64,000 nucleotides of DNA from Halarchaeum rubridurum (GCF_014647115.1 NZ_BMOO01000002.1:248001-312000); one strand, 5' to 3'. Positions 33,289 through 42,478 are shown, counted from the stretch's first letter. The notes: generated from the sequence alone by a model not told the origin. Program-made: numbers and translations.

Positions 33289-34275
33289 TCAGTACGGCGC
33301 GCCGCAGCGCGGGCACATCGGCGGGCCGGCCTCGGGGAGCGCGAGCCCGCAGTTCGGGCACTCGCCGTCGGGTTCCGTGATCGCCGCCACGGCGTCGGCG
33401 GTCGTCCGGTCGAGGCCGGCGACGGTCCCGACGTCGTCCGCGTCGCCCGCGTCGGCGTCGCCGAGCGCGAACCGGGCGCGGGCCGCGACGGGCGGGTCGT
33501 CGGCGAGCGCGGCGTCGAGGGCGTCTGAAGAACCACCGTCGATGTCCGCGTCGACGGCCGCGCGGGGGAGGAGGCCGAGCGCTTCAGCGGCGCGGGCGCG
33601 GACCCACGGGACATCGTCGGCGAGCGCCGCGACGAGCGCGTCGCGCACGTCGGCGAGCGCGTCGGGGTGCGCCGTGCCGATGGCGACGAGCGCCGTGCAG
33701 AGGTGATAGCGAACCAGGTCCGCGCGCCCGTCGAGGTGGCCGGCGAGTCGCTCGGCGTGGTGTCGGAGGCGCGAGGGGTCGCCGCGCGCGACGCACTCGG
33801 CGGCGAGCGCGAGGCGGGCCGCGACGTCGGCGTCGTCGGTGTCGTCGAGTCCGAGGAGGAGGTCGGCGACGACGTCCGGCGTCGCGGCGTCGGTCGGGTA
33901 CGCGACGGCGACGCGGCCGATGGCCTCGGCGCTCCGCGCGCGGACGTAGCGGAACTCGGCGTGGTCGGCGAGTCGCTCGGCGAGCGCGGGGACGACCGGC
34001 CGAACGCACCCGGGGTCGGCGGCGGCGAGCGACGCGAACAGTTTCGCGGCGGTCAGTCGGACGGCGCGGTCGTCGTCGGTGAGGAAGGCGGTGAGGTCGG
34101 GGAAGAGGGGTGCGAGGGCGTCAGGGCGGTCCTCGGCGCGCTCGCGGAGGGCGCGAAGGGTCGCCTTCCGCGCGTCGACGTCCGCGTCGCGGCACCGTTC
34201 GAGGGCGGCGAGCGCGTCGGCCTCGTCGTCGGCGTCGAGCGCGGCGAGCAGGCGGTCGGTCGGCGGCGAGCCCAT
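33289..34275 (-). CDS. HEAT-repeat protein with C-terminal zinc ribbon
   Basis: 328 aa. Residues about 1-290 are tandem two-helix HEAT-like units, with recurring pairs such as DRAVRLTAAKLFASLAAADP, FRYVRARSAEAIGRVAVAYP and VPWVRARAAEALGLLP. The C-terminus CPNC-x11-CPRC (Cys306, 309, 321, 324) is a zinc ribbon. HEAT proteins of this kind are scaffolds for protein binding; no enzymatic function is seen. It stands between the metal-uptake operon and the cobalamin operon and is probably independent of both. Confidence 0.82.
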   Translation of the reverse strand: MGSPPTDRLLAALDADDEADALAALERCRDADVDARKATLRALRERAEDRPDALAPLFPDLTAFLTDDDRAVRLTAAKLFASLAAADPGCVRPVVPALAERLADHAEFRYVRARSAEAIGRVAVAYPTDAATPDVVADLLLGLDDTDDADVAARLALAAECVARGDPSRLRHHAERLAGHLDGRADLVRYHLCTALVAIGTAHPDALADVRDALVAALADDVPWVRARAAEALGLLPRAAVDADIDGGSSDALDAALADDPPVAARARFALGDADAGDADDVGTVAGLDRTTADAVAAITEPDGECPNCGLALPEAGPPMCPRCGAPY

Positions 34276-34374
34276 TACCGCGACGTCGCGGGCGCGGGGG
34301 CTTCGGCCCTTCGGTCGACGCCGACGGCGAGGTCTCGGGAGCCCGGTCCGGCGACCGCTCGATTCCCCCGGTCG

Positions 34375-35892
34375 CTAAACGCCGAGGTCGGTGGCGTCGC
34401 GGAGCGCGTCGACGAGGCCGGCGTCGGAGACGAGGGCGGCGGCGCGGTCGGCGGGCGAGTCGCGGTCGGCGGGGGGTGAGGGACGCGGGACCCCGGCGCG
34501 CTCGTAGAGCCCGTCCACGAAGGCGTCGCGCACGGTCGCGTTCTCGAAGACGCCGTGGAGGTACGTCCCGAGGGCGTCGGAGGTGGCGACGCTGCGCGGC
34601 CCGAGCGGGTGCGTCACGTCGGCACGCGCCGCGCCGCGGTCCGTGAGTTCGGTGCGGCCCATGTGTATCTCGTAGCCGGTCGCGGTGCCGGTCGCGCCGG
34701 CGATGGGGTCCGCGTCGACGACGTCGAGCGAGACGCGTTCGAGGTGTTTCTCGGTGCAAAAGGCGGTGATGACGGGGAGGACGCCGAACCCCGGGAGGCG
34801 CTCGACGTCGTCGGTGCTCTCGACGCCGGCGTTCGTGAGCGCCGCGCCGAGCAGCTGGTAGCCGCCGCAGAGGCCGACGACGGGGCCGTCGAAGGCACGG
34901 AGGCGGTCACCGAAGCCGGCGTCGCGGAGCGCGCGCAGGTCGTCGACGGTGTTCTTCGTGCCGGGGAGGACGACGGCGTCCGCGTCGGCGATTCGCCCGG
35001 TCGGGGGGACGTAGCGCACCCGGACGCCGGGGACGGCGGCGAGCGGTTCGAGGTCGGTGGCGTTCGAGATGCGGGGGAGGCGGACGGCGGCGACGGTGAC
35101 GCGTCGGGCGTCGGGGACGCCGTCGTCGGCACCGCGGACGGCCGACTCGTCGGCGGCGGGGAGCGAGACGCTGTCCTCCGCGGGGAGCCCCGGGTCGTCG
35201 TACGGGAGGACGGCGAGGACCGGGACGCCGGTGCGGGCCTCGATCTCCTCGATGCCGGGTTCGAGGAGCGCGGGGTCGCCGCGGAACTTCGTGATGGCGG
35301 CGCCGACGACGCGCTCGCGGACGTCGGCGGGGAGGAGTTCGAGCGTGCCGTAGAGGCTGGCGAACGCGCCGCCGCGCTCGATGTCGACGAGGACGAGCAC
35401 GTCGGCGTCCGCGACCCGCGCGGTTTCGAGGTTGGCGAGGTCCCGGTCGTGGAGGTTGATTTCGGCGATGCTGCCCGCGCCCTCGGCGACCACGACGTCG
35501 TGGGCGTCGGCGAGGAGCTCGTGGGCGGCGACGGCGGCCTCGCGGGCGCGCGACCAGTAGTCGCGGTAGTAGTCGTCGGTGTCGACGTGCGTGACGGCGC
35601 GCCCGTCGACGACGAGTTGGCTCTCCCGGTCGCCGCGGGGTTTGAGGAGGACGGGGTTGTGGTCGGTCGTGGGTGCGACCCGCGCCGCGCGGGCCTGAAC
35701 GTACTGCGAGACGCCGACTTCGCCGGGGTCACCGTCGGGCGCGGGGACGACGCGGGCGTTGTTGCTCATGTTCTGCGCCTTGTACGGCGCGACGGCGCGA
35801 CCGCGGTCGGCGAGCGCGCGACAGAGGCCGGCGACGACCGTGCTCTTGCCGACGTGGCTCGCCGTCCCGGCGACCAGGAGGGTGTTCGCCAT
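34375..35892 (-). CDS. cbiP: Cobyric acid synthase (CbiP/CobQ)
   Basis: 505 aa glutamine-dependent amidase acting on adenosylcobyrinic acid a,c-diamide. The N-terminal DTB-synthetase-like ATPase has [10 protein letters not shown] (residues 9-18) and [11 protein letters not shown]. The C-terminal class I glutaminase has the nucleophile in [10 protein letters not shown] (Cys near 341) and the histidine in YLHGVFEN (near 446). The length is normal. The ATG overlaps the stop of the adenosyltransferase gene (TGATG). It is the last gene of the ten-gene cobalamin operon. Confidence 0.93.
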   Translation of the reverse strand: MANTLLVAGTASHVGKSTVVAGLCRALADRGRAVAPYKAQNMSNNARVVPAPDGDPGEVGVSQYVQARAARVAPTTDHNPVLLKPRGDRESQLVVDGRAVTHVDTDDYYRDYWSRAREAAVAAHELLADAHDVVVAEGAGSIAEINLHDRDLANLETARVADADVLVLVDIERGGAFASLYGTLELLPADVRERVVGAAITKFRGDPALLEPGIEEIEARTGVPVLAVLPYDDPGLPAEDSVSLPAADESAVRGADDGVPDARRVTVAAVRLPRISNATDLEPLAAVPGVRVRYVPPTGRIADADAVVLPGTKNTVDDLRALRDAGFGDRLRAFDGPVVGLCGGYQLLGAALTNAGVESTDDVERLPGFGVLPVITAFCTEKHLERVSLDVVDADPIAGATGTATGYEIHMGRTELTDRGAARADVTHPLGPRSVATSDALGTYLHGVFENATVRDAFVDGLYERAGVPRPSPPADRDSPADRAAALVSDAGLVDALRDATDLGV

Positions 35893-36677
35893 CAGTACTC
35901 GGTGCCCTTCCGGGCGCGCCGGCCGGCGTCGATCGGGTGGGTGTGTTTTCGCACCTCGGAGACGAGGTCGGCGTGGTCGGCGAGATAGTCGGGTTCGTCG
36001 TGGCTCCCCGTGAGGACGAGTTCGAGGTCGTCGGGCTTCGAGGTCACGAGGTCGACGAGGTCGGCTTCGGCGACGAGACCGCGCGAGACGGCGTAGAGCA
36101 CCTCGTCGAGGACGAGCATGTGGACGCCGCGGTCCGCGGGCGCGTCGAGCGGGAGCGCGCCGTCGACGTCACGGGCGGCGTCGACGAGTTCGCGCGCGCG
36201 GCGGAACGCAGCGCGGGCCTCGGCGGCGTGCTCGTCCTCGTCGGACCCATCGCGGAGGCCGTGCCAGCCGTAGTGGCCGGCGTTCTCGTACGTGAACCCG
36301 GGGAGGGCGGCGATGGCGTTGTACTCGCCGCGGGTGTCCTCGACGCTGTCCGCGCCGCCCTTCATGAACTGGAGCATGTGGACGCGGTAGCCGTGGCCGG
36401 CCGCGCGGAGGCCCATCCCCATCGCGGCCGTCGTCTTGCCCTTCCCGTCGCCCCACCAGACCTGCACGAGGCCGAACTCCTCGGGGGCCGTGGGTTCGAT
36501 GGCGCGCGCGTCCGGCCGTCGGCCCTTGCCGGGCGTCGGGCGACGCGGCGCGTCCGCGGAGCCGTCGTCGTCGCGCGACGCGTCGGTCGGGCGGGCGGCC
36601 GGGCCGTCGTCAGTGCCGTCCGCTGTCCGTTCGCTCGCTGCCCCGTCGTCGTGGTCGTCGTGATCGTCGTGGCTCAT
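35892..36677 (-). CDS. cobA: Corrinoid adenosyltransferase (CobA/BtuR type)
   Basis: 261 aa. Residues 70-261 are the CobA/CobO/BtuR domain: [20 protein letters not shown] is the P-loop, then [23 protein letters not shown] and [13 protein letters not shown]. It transfers the adenosyl group of ATP to cob(I)yrinic acid diamide or cobinamide. The first 70 residues are a D/H/P-rich extension (HDDHDDHDD) absent from bacterial CobA; it may bind metal or be a halophilic tail. It is coupled by ATGA to an 81-aa gene upstream and by TGATG to cbiP downstream. Confidence 0.92.
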   Translation of the reverse strand: MSHDDHDDHDDGAASERTADGTDDGPAARPTDASRDDDGSADAPRRPTPGKGRRPDARAIEPTAPEEFGLVQVWWGDGKGKTTAAMGMGLRAAGHGYRVHMLQFMKGGADSVEDTRGEYNAIAALPGFTYENAGHYGWHGLRDGSDEDEHAAEARAAFRRARELVDAARDVDGALPLDAPADRGVHMLVLDEVLYAVSRGLVAEADLVDLVTSKPDDLELVLTGSHDEPDYLADHADLVSEVRKHTHPIDAGRRARKGTEY

Positions 36678-36919
36678 AGGTCGATGAAGGTGTCGAACGG
36701 GCCGCTCGCAGTAGAGGCGTGGCAGTGCGTCGCGAGCGTCGCGTGTTCTCGGAGGGGGTCGCGCGCGGTGGCGGCGTCGAGCGCGGCCGCGCGGGGTCGG
36801 CAGGCGGCGTCGAGCGCGGCCGCGCGGGGTCGGCAGGCGGCGAGCGCGCGACGGACCGCGAGGGTCGCGGCGGTCTCGTCCGGCCCGGAGGCCGTACCGC
36901 CGGGGACGACCCCGGTCAC
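36674..36919 (-). CDS. Small unknown protein in cobalamin operon
   Basis: 81 aa, GTG start within the stop of cbiZ (GTGA) and stop within the start of cobA (ATGA). Coupling on both sides makes a real gene very likely. It begins TGVVPGGTASGPDETAATLA, has helical Ala/Arg-rich sequence and ends [16 protein letters not shown] perfect 33-bp tandem duplication repeats the 11-residue unit ACRPRAAALDA. I recognise no family. The position suggests a small helper of CbiZ or CobA, for example a corrinoid-binding or adaptor protein. Confidence 0.7.
   Translation of the reverse strand: MTGVVPGGTASGPDETAATLAVRRALAACRPRAAALDAACRPRAAALDAATARDPLREHATLATHCHASTASGPFDTFIDL
36773..36838. repeat. 33-bp tandem duplication inside the small cobalamin-operon gene
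   Basis: Two 33-bp copies, in frame, starting GGCGTCGAGCGCGGCC. They add 11 residues to the 81-aa protein. Confidence 0.85.
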
Positions 36920-37617
36920 GGCGCGAACACCTCGGTACGGCGCGTCGTCGCCACGCCGTGTTCGGCGTCGGCCACGGAGTCGGGCGGGGCGCGTTCGGCG
37001 TACCGCGAGGCGAGGCTCGCTCGGACGGCGTCGCGGACGCACGCCCGCGCGGCCGCGCCGACGGCGGTCGCGCTGCCGGCGAACCGCGCGGGCTCCCCGT
37101 CGGGGTCGGTGCCGGCGACGACCGCGTCCGTCGTGGTGCCGGGGAAGCCGGTCTCGGCGAGGAGCGTCGCGGTCTTCGCCTCGACGGCGGTGGCGAGGAG
37201 GCCGGCGAGCGCGCCGCGGTCGAGCGAGCGCGTCGTCACGAGGAGGACGTTGACCGTCCCGGGGTGCGCCTCGGCCGTCTCGGGGACGCCGGCGTCGGCG
37301 TCGCCCGCGTCCACGGGGAGCGCGGCCGGATTGGAGACGCCGGCGGTCGCGTAGGCGATGACGGGGTCGCTGCGCGCGCCCCGGCAGTGCGCGAGGTCGA
37401 CGCCGGTGAGGAGAGCGGGCCCGGGCGCGTCGAACCGCGCGCGCTCGCGGCGGTCGGCGACGTACGCGTCGAGGTCGGTCTCGGTCCACCCCTCGGGGAC
37501 GGAGACGTTGTAGGCGGCGTCGGCGTCCCGATAGCCCCCGTCGGGGCCCGTGGAGAGCCACCGCGCCCCCTGGCGGGCGACGCGGAGGACCCCCTCGCGG
37601 ACGGTCGCCTCAGACAT
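36916..37617 (-). CDS. cbiZ: Adenosylcobinamide amidohydrolase CbiZ
   Basis: 233 aa from the ATG at 37617, overlapping the cobD stop by 8 bp; a longer open frame upstream is a shadow of cobD. Conserved CbiZ features include RWLSTGPDGGYRDADAAYNVSVPEGW, ALLTGVDLAH, VIAYATAGVSNP, GTVNVLLVTTRSL and TGFPGTTTDAVVAG (quoted in parts). The enzyme cuts the aminopropanol arm from adenosylcobinamide to return adenosylcobyric acid for CbiB, the archaeal salvage route. Its presence shows that this organism can take up incomplete corrinoids. Confidence 0.92.
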   Translation of the reverse strand: MSEATVREGVLRVARQGARWLSTGPDGGYRDADAAYNVSVPEGWTETDLDAYVADRRERARFDAPGPALLTGVDLAHCRGARSDPVIAYATAGVSNPAALPVDAGDADAGVPETAEAHPGTVNVLLVTTRSLDRGALAGLLATAVEAKTATLLAETGFPGTTTDAVVAGTDPDGEPARFAGSATAVGAAARACVRDAVRASLASRYAERAPPDSVADAEHGVATTRRTEVFAP

Positions 37618-38623
37618 CGGCGAGCACCTCGACGAGGCGGTCGTTCTCGGCGGGGCGGCGGACGGCGACGCGGACGTGCGCGTCGAGGCCGCGGAAGGTC
37701 GTCGCGTCGCGCACGGCGACCCCGCGTTCGCGCGCGCCAGCGACGACGGCGTCGACGGTCCGGTCGCCGACGTCGAGGAGCAAGAAGGGCGCGTCGGAGG
37801 GGTGGACGTCGTACCCCGCCGCGTCGAGCGCGTCGCGGAGGCGTTCGCGTTCGGCGGCGACGCGGCGGCGCGTCTCGGCGACGAAGTCGGTTCGGTCGAG
37901 GCAGTGGGTCCCGACGGCGAGCGCGGGCCGTCCGAGGTTCCACGTGCGGCGGGCACCCAGGAGCCGTTCGCGCAGGTCACCGACCGCGACGGCGTACCCG
38001 GCGCGGATGCCGGGGAGCCCGTAGAGCTTCGTGAGCGAGCGCGCGACCATCACGCCCTCGGTGCCGGCGAGCGAGGGCGTGTCCGTGTAGCCGAGGAAGG
38101 CCTCGTCGACGAGCAGGGGCGTGCCGGCGGCGCGACAGCGGGCGGCGAACGCCCGGAGGCGCTCGGGGTCCGCGCAGTCGCCCGTGGGGTTGTTCGGGGT
38201 GCAGAGGACGACGAGCGCGTGGGCGGACGGGTCGGCGTCGAGGACGGCGTCGTGGGCGACGAACGTCGGCTCCGCGCCCTGAAGGCGGACCTCGCGGGCG
38301 TACTCGGCGAAGCTCGGTTTCGGGACGAGGACGCTGTCGCCGGCGGTGACGGTGGTCTCGATACCGAGTCGGATGGCGGCGAGGCCGCCGGGAGTCGGGA
38401 CCACGTCGGCGGCGTCGCAGCCGACGACGGCGGCCGCCGCGTCGCGGTAGGCGTCCGGGGGCTCCGCCGGGTAGGTCCGTGCGGCGTCGAACGCGTCGGC
38501 GTAGACCTCGCGCGCGCCCTCGGGGACCGCGGGGTTCGTGTTCGCGCTGAAGTCGAGGACGTCGGGGTCGTCGCTGCTCCCGTGGGGGACGCGGTCGACC
38601 CCGGTCGCGGCCTCAGGGTCCAT
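37610..38623 (-). CDS. cobD: Threonine-phosphate decarboxylase CobD
   Basis: 337 aa PLP enzyme of the class I/II aminotransferase fold. It makes (R)-1-amino-2-propanol phosphate for the nucleotide-loop arm. Visible motifs: DFSANTNPAVPEG at the N-terminus, TPGGLAAIRLG, CTPNNPTGD, LLVDEAFLGY, and the PLP lysine in RSLTKLYGLPGIRAGY. The ATG at 38623 is chosen; a GTG two codons upstream also fits. It overlaps cobT by 11 bp and cbiZ by 8 bp. Confidence 0.9.
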   Translation of the reverse strand: MDPEAATGVDRVPHGSSDDPDVLDFSANTNPAVPEGAREVYADAFDAARTYPAEPPDAYRDAAAAVVGCDAADVVPTPGGLAAIRLGIETTVTAGDSVLVPKPSFAEYAREVRLQGAEPTFVAHDAVLDADPSAHALVVLCTPNNPTGDCADPERLRAFAARCRAAGTPLLVDEAFLGYTDTPSLAGTEGVMVARSLTKLYGLPGIRAGYAVAVGDLRERLLGARRTWNLGRPALAVGTHCLDRTDFVAETRRRVAAERERLRDALDAAGYDVHPSDAPFLLLDVGDRTVDAVVAGARERGVAVRDATTFRGLDAHVRVAVRRPAENDRLVEVLADV

Positions 38624-39611
38624 CGTCACCGACGAGGGCGTCGTAGCGGGCGAACAGGCGCTCGCGGACGTCGGCCATCGGGACGCCGGCGCGGTCGGCG
38701 AGGTGGAGCGCGCCGCCCATGCCGACGCCCTCCTTGGCGACGCCGGCGAGGTAGTGGTCCGTGGCGACGTGCTCGTCCGGGACGAAGCCGGGGTCGGTCA
38801 CGTGCAGGGTGACGTCGAGGGCGTCCGCGGCGGCGCGGACGTCGACGGCGTCGTCGTCCGCGATGAAGGAGGTGGTGGCGACGTCGAAGTCGGCGGTGAC
38901 GTCGGCGTGGCGCGCGAGCGTCGCCGCGGCGAGCATCTGGGTGCCGCCGGCGAGCGTCACGTCCGCGCCGCGTTCGAGCGCGCCGCGCAGGAGGCCGAGC
39001 GTGACGGCGAGCGTCGGGTCGCCCATCCGGCGAATCGCCTCGATTGGCTCCCCGGCGAGGTCGCCGGCGTCGAGACCGCTCGCGTCGAGGCCGTCCGCGA
39101 CGACCTCGCGCTTGAGCGCGAGGGGGTTCGCGGGGAGGGAGGAGGAGACGGCGTAATCGGCGCCGAGGGCGCGCAGGACGCCCATGGCGGTGGTCGTGCC
39201 GCCGGGAATCGTCTCCCCGACGACGAACTCGTCGTCGGGGTGGCCGGCGGCGTACTCGCGGGCGACGTCGTGGCGGGCGGCGGCGTCCGGGACCGGGTCG
39301 GCCGAGCGGACGTCCGCGCCGGGGTCGCTGCCGAAGCCGACGGAGGGGGCGGCGGTGCGGGCGGCGAGGCCGGCGTCGGCGACGACGACGTCGAAGCCGA
39401 GGAGGTCGCGGACGGCGCGCGTCACGAGGCCGGGGGTCGGGCACCCCTCGGGGCTGACGGGGACGATGGGGGCGAACACGGGCCGGCCGTAGGCGACGAG
39501 CTCGGCGTCGGCGGCGGGCGTGTGCGCCATGAGGGCGGGCGTCTCGCCGGCGGCGCTGATGCCGTCGATGCCCGCGGTCTCGGTCGTCCCGGCGACGAGG
39601 ACGAACGTCAC
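38613..39611 (-). CDS. cobT: Archaeal-type CobT (UPF0284), NaMN:base phosphoribosyltransferase
   Basis: 332 aa, GTG start inside the cobY stop (GTGA). It lacks close similarity to short bacterial CobT motifs but matches the archaeal UPF0284 form: SPEGCPTPGLVTRAV, GETIPGGTTTAMGVLRALG, AGGTQMLAAATLARH and EGVGMGGALHLADRAGV. The reaction activates the lower-ligand base as its riboside phosphate from nicotinate mononucleotide. All neighbours are cobalamin genes, which supports the assignment. Confidence 0.9.
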   Translation of the reverse strand: MTFVLVAGTTETAGIDGISAAGETPALMAHTPAADAELVAYGRPVFAPIVPVSPEGCPTPGLVTRAVRDLLGFDVVVADAGLAARTAAPSVGFGSDPGADVRSADPVPDAAARHDVAREYAAGHPDDEFVVGETIPGGTTTAMGVLRALGADYAVSSSLPANPLALKREVVADGLDASGLDAGDLAGEPIEAIRRMGDPTLAVTLGLLRGALERGADVTLAGGTQMLAAATLARHADVTADFDVATTSFIADDDAVDVRAAADALDVTLHVTDPGFVPDEHVATDHYLAGVAKEGVGMGGALHLADRAGVPMADVRERLFARYDALVGDDGP

Positions 39612-40180
39612 AGCAGGGCCTCCGCGACTGCGGCGTCTCGGCGGCGGTTCACGTTCACGGCGTAGCGAACGTCGTACGACAGCAACACGGTTTCGGTGTC
39701 CCCGTCCGCGACGACGTTGACGCCGGTCGGGGCGACCTCGCGGCCGTCGCGCTCGTAGGTCGTGTCGGCGCTGACGCCGAGGTGGCGTTTGAGTGCGGCG
39801 GGAACGCAGACCTGCACGCCGGGGCCGTCGGCGGCGTCCGCGGAGACGTCGAGGACGCGGTTCACCGACGCCGCGTCGAGCAGGGGGAGGTCGGCGGCGA
39901 CCGTCAGAACGGGCGATTCGAGCGTATCAAGCGCCGCGCCGAGGTCCGCGACGTACCCCTCGCCGGGCGTCTCGATCAGCGAGACGCCGCGGTCGTCGAG
40001 GTGCGCGGCCGTCTCGGGGGCGTGCGGGCTGACCGCGGCGTGCGTCGTCTCGACGCGGCTGGCCGCAAGCGCGTCCGCGACGCGCTCGACCATCGGGACG
40101 CCGGCGACGCGGGAGAGCGGTTTCTCCGCCGTCGCGTCGAGTCGGGTGCCCCGGCCGCCGCACATCACCAGGCCGTCCAC
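39608..40180 (-). CDS. cobY: Adenosylcobinamide-phosphate guanylyltransferase CobY
   Basis: 190 aa nucleotidyltransferase that replaces bacterial CobU in archaea, making AdoCbi-GDP from GTP. The N-terminus VDGLVMCGGRGTRLD (residues 1-15) with EKPL is the nucleotide-binding signature, which fixes the GTG start at 40180 even though this overlaps cobS by 16 bp. Later come LTVAADLPLLDA (the metal-binding aspartate region) and VAPTGVNVV. An internal ATG at 40165 would remove the first beta strand. Confidence 0.91.
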   Translation of the reverse strand: MDGLVMCGGRGTRLDATAEKPLSRVAGVPMVERVADALAASRVETTHAAVSPHAPETAAHLDDRGVSLIETPGEGYVADLGAALDTLESPVLTVAADLPLLDAASVNRVLDVSADAADGPGVQVCVPAALKRHLGVSADTTYERDGREVAPTGVNVVADGDTETVLLSYDVRYAVNVNRRRDAAVAEALL

Positions 40181-40932
40181 GCGACCACCCCCGCGAAGAG
40201 CGCGGCGAGGCGAGCGAGTTCGTTCGCGCCGCCGAGGACGTCGCCGCTGACGCCGCCGAGCCGTCGGGTCGCCCACGCGCGGACGCAGAGCGCGGTGCAG
40301 AGGGCCGCGACGAGGGCGAGCACCCCTGCGGGCGTCGGCCACGCGAGGAGGGCGGCGGGGAGCGAGACGGCGACCGGGAGCGCGAGCGAGCGCGCGTCGA
40401 GGTCGCCGGCGACGGCGGAGCCGAGGCCCTCGTGAGCGGGGTCGCCGAGGCAGGCGACGGCGGCCACGGCGAGTTTCGCGCCGACCTCGGCGGTGACGAC
40501 GAGCGCGAGCGCGCGGAGTGGGAGCGCGGCGAGGGTGGAGCCGAGGGCGAACAGGCCGAGGAGGACGAGGCCGAGGGCGAGTGCGCCGCCGACACCGACC
40601 GTCGTGTCCGTCATGACCTCGCGGCGTTCGGCGGGCGTACCGTGGACGACGGCGGCGTCGCCGAGGTCGGTGATCGCGTCGGCGTGCGGGATGCCGGTGA
40701 CGACGTAGACCCAGCAGACGAAGGCGAACGCGGCGAGCGAAGGGGAGAGTGGGAGCGCGAGCGGGAGTGCGAGCGCGACGCCGATGGGGTAGCCGGCGAG
40801 CGGGAAGGCGACGGGGGTCGCGCGGAAGGCGTCCCAGGCGGCCCGGTCGTGACCGACCGGCGCGCGCGTGAGGAACCCGAGCGCGCCACGGAGGGCGCGG
40901 GCGACGCGGCGGACCGGCGCGCTCAGACCCAC
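40165..40932 (-). CDS. cobS: Cobalamin synthase CobS
   Basis: 255 aa integral membrane enzyme joining AdoCbi-GDP to alpha-ribazole (phosphate). It has about seven hydrophobic helices. The conserved region FLTRAPVGHDRAAW and the acidic metal-binding motif TGIPHADAITDLGDA match CobS. Near the C-terminus, RLGGVSGDVLGGANELARL is also diagnostic. The GTG at 40932 overlaps the cbiB stop by 10 bp; another GTG two codons earlier is possible. Confidence 0.91.
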   Translation of the reverse strand: MGLSAPVRRVARALRGALGFLTRAPVGHDRAAWDAFRATPVAFPLAGYPIGVALALPLALPLSPSLAAFAFVCWVYVVTGIPHADAITDLGDAAVVHGTPAERREVMTDTTVGVGGALALGLVLLGLFALGSTLAALPLRALALVVTAEVGAKLAVAAVACLGDPAHEGLGSAVAGDLDARSLALPVAVSLPAALLAWPTPAGVLALVAALCTALCVRAWATRRLGGVSGDVLGGANELARLAALFAGVVAWTAW

Positions 40933-41840
40933 GCGCACACCCCCGTGAGGGCGACGCCGAGGACGGCGGCGCGGTCGACGATTCGGACGCCGCGCCGGGC
41001 GCGCTCGGGCGTCGGCGGGTCGGCGGTCGGGTGCAGCGCGTAGACGCCGGGTTTGGCGAGGCGGACGTCGAGGACGGCGGCGAGCGTGGCCATCGGCCAC
41101 CCGGAGTTCGGCGACGGCGGGTCGCGCGCCCACGCGGCGGCCCGATGGAGGGCCCCGATGTCGCCGCCGGCGACGGCGAGGAGAAACGCGCTGACGCGCG
41201 CCGGGAGCCACATGACGGCGTCGTCGAGCCGCGCGCTCGCCGTGCCGTGGGGCTTCGAGGGGTAGCCGAGCATGGAGTCGAGCGTGTTGACGGCCTTCAC
41301 CCACGCGGCGGCGGCCGCCGCGACGGGGAGCGACACCTGCGCGCCGAGCGCGAACGCGGTGAGCGGCGCGACGAGGCCGTCGGCGAGGTTCTCGGCCGCG
41401 CTCTCGACGGCCGCGCTGCGGAGGTCGGCGACGGAGAGCGAGTCGGTGTCGCGCCCGACGAGCGCGCGGACGTCGTCGCGGGCCGCGTCGGGGTCGTCGG
41501 CCAGCGTGGCGAGGACGTCGGCGGCGGTGCTGACGAGCGCGCGGCGACTCGACGCGACGAAGACCCAGAGTCCCGCGACGGCGGCGCCCGCGGCGAGAGC
41601 GGCGGGGCCGGCGACGAGCAGCGACGGAAGGGCGACGCTCGCGGCGACGACGGCGGCCGCGGCGAGCGGGAGGGCGAACGCGACGAGCGCACCGGCGAGT
41701 CGGGGGTGTCGCCACGGCCGGTCGGCGCGGCCGACGGCGCGCCCGAACCACGCGACCGGGTGGAAGCGGGTGGACGGTTCGCCGACGAGCGCGTCGAGCG
41801 CGACGCCGAGCGCGAGTGCGAGGGCGGCGGCGACGCTCAC
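40923..41840 (-). CDS. cbiB: Adenosylcobinamide-phosphate synthase CbiB
   Basis: 305 aa membrane protein that joins adenosylcobyric acid to aminopropanol phosphate. Signatures: DALVGEPSTRFHPVAWFGRAVG near the N-terminus (in parts), VGRDTDSLS, AVESAAENLADGLVAPL, KAVNTLDSMLGY, and RDPPSPNSGWPMATLAAVL. The GTG start is inside the stop of the HAD gene (GTGA). In haloarchaea CbiB is needed both for new synthesis and for cobinamide salvage with CbiZ. Confidence 0.93.
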   Translation of the reverse strand: MSVAAALALALGVALDALVGEPSTRFHPVAWFGRAVGRADRPWRHPRLAGALVAFALPLAAAAVVAASVALPSLLVAGPAALAAGAAVAGLWVFVASSRRALVSTAADVLATLADDPDAARDDVRALVGRDTDSLSVADLRSAAVESAAENLADGLVAPLTAFALGAQVSLPVAAAAAAWVKAVNTLDSMLGYPSKPHGTASARLDDAVMWLPARVSAFLLAVAGGDIGALHRAAAWARDPPSPNSGWPMATLAAVLDVRLAKPGVYALHPTADPPTPERARRGVRIVDRAAVLGVALTGVCAWV

Positions 41841-42478
41841 CGCGTCTCACCGAGTCTGTCGGGGAGGGCGGCGAGCGGCGTCTCGTCGACGAGGATGCCG
41901 TGCGCGCCGGCGGCGTCCGCGCCGCCGTCGGTCCGCGGGTCGTCGCCGACGTGGCGGAGGTCGGCGAGCGGGACGTCGAGGCGGCCGGCGACGGCCGCGA
42001 ACGCCCGACGGTCGGGTTTCCGCCAGCCGCAGGCGACGCTGGTGACGATTTCGTCGAAGGCGTCGGCGTCGAGGGCGGAGCGGCGGAGCGCGCGGCGGAC
42101 GAGGCCGGGGACGCTGCAGTTCGAGAGGACGCAGACGGGGCCGACGCGCGCCGCGGCGCGGACGGCGTCGGGGGCGTCGGGGTGGGTGTCGACGTCGGTC
42201 GGGTCGAAGGCGGCGACGACGGCGCGCCGGACGGCGTTCCCGTGTCCGTCGCCGTCGGTCGGGTCGACACCGCGGCTCCGCAGGGCGGCGGCGACGTGCG
42301 CGGGGAGGGGGAGTTCGGCCCCGTCGGGGACGTCGACGTGCGGTTCGCGGTACGCGCTCGCCCAGTCGGTGGGGACAGTGACGTCGCGCGCGTCGAGTTC
42401 GGCCGCGACTGCGGCGGCCGGGTCGGCCGGCCGGGGGACGGAGAGGAGCGTGTCGAAGAGGTCGAAGGAGGTTGCCAT
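41837..42478 (-). CDS. HAD-superfamily hydrolase, first gene of cobalamin operon
   Basis: 213 aa. HAD motif I is FDLFDTLLS (nucleophile Asp6, Asp in position +3 is D), motif II VLSNCS, motif III KPDRRAF with the lysine, and motif IV HVGDDPRTDGG. The small helical cap is of the haloacid-dehalogenase type. It is coupled to cbiB by GTGA. The pathway needs a phosphatase for alpha-ribazole phosphate or adenosylcobalamin phosphate, and no CobC or CobZ is present here, so this enzyme is a reasonable candidate. The substrate is inferred from context alone. Confidence 0.82.
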   Translation of the reverse strand: MATSFDLFDTLLSVPRPADPAAAVAAELDARDVTVPTDWASAYREPHVDVPDGAELPLPAHVAAALRSRGVDPTDGDGHGNAVRRAVVAAFDPTDVDTHPDAPDAVRAAARVGPVCVLSNCSVPGLVRRALRRSALDADAFDEIVTSVACGWRKPDRRAFAAVAGRLDVPLADLRHVGDDPRTDGGADAAGAHGILVDETPLAALPDRLGETR

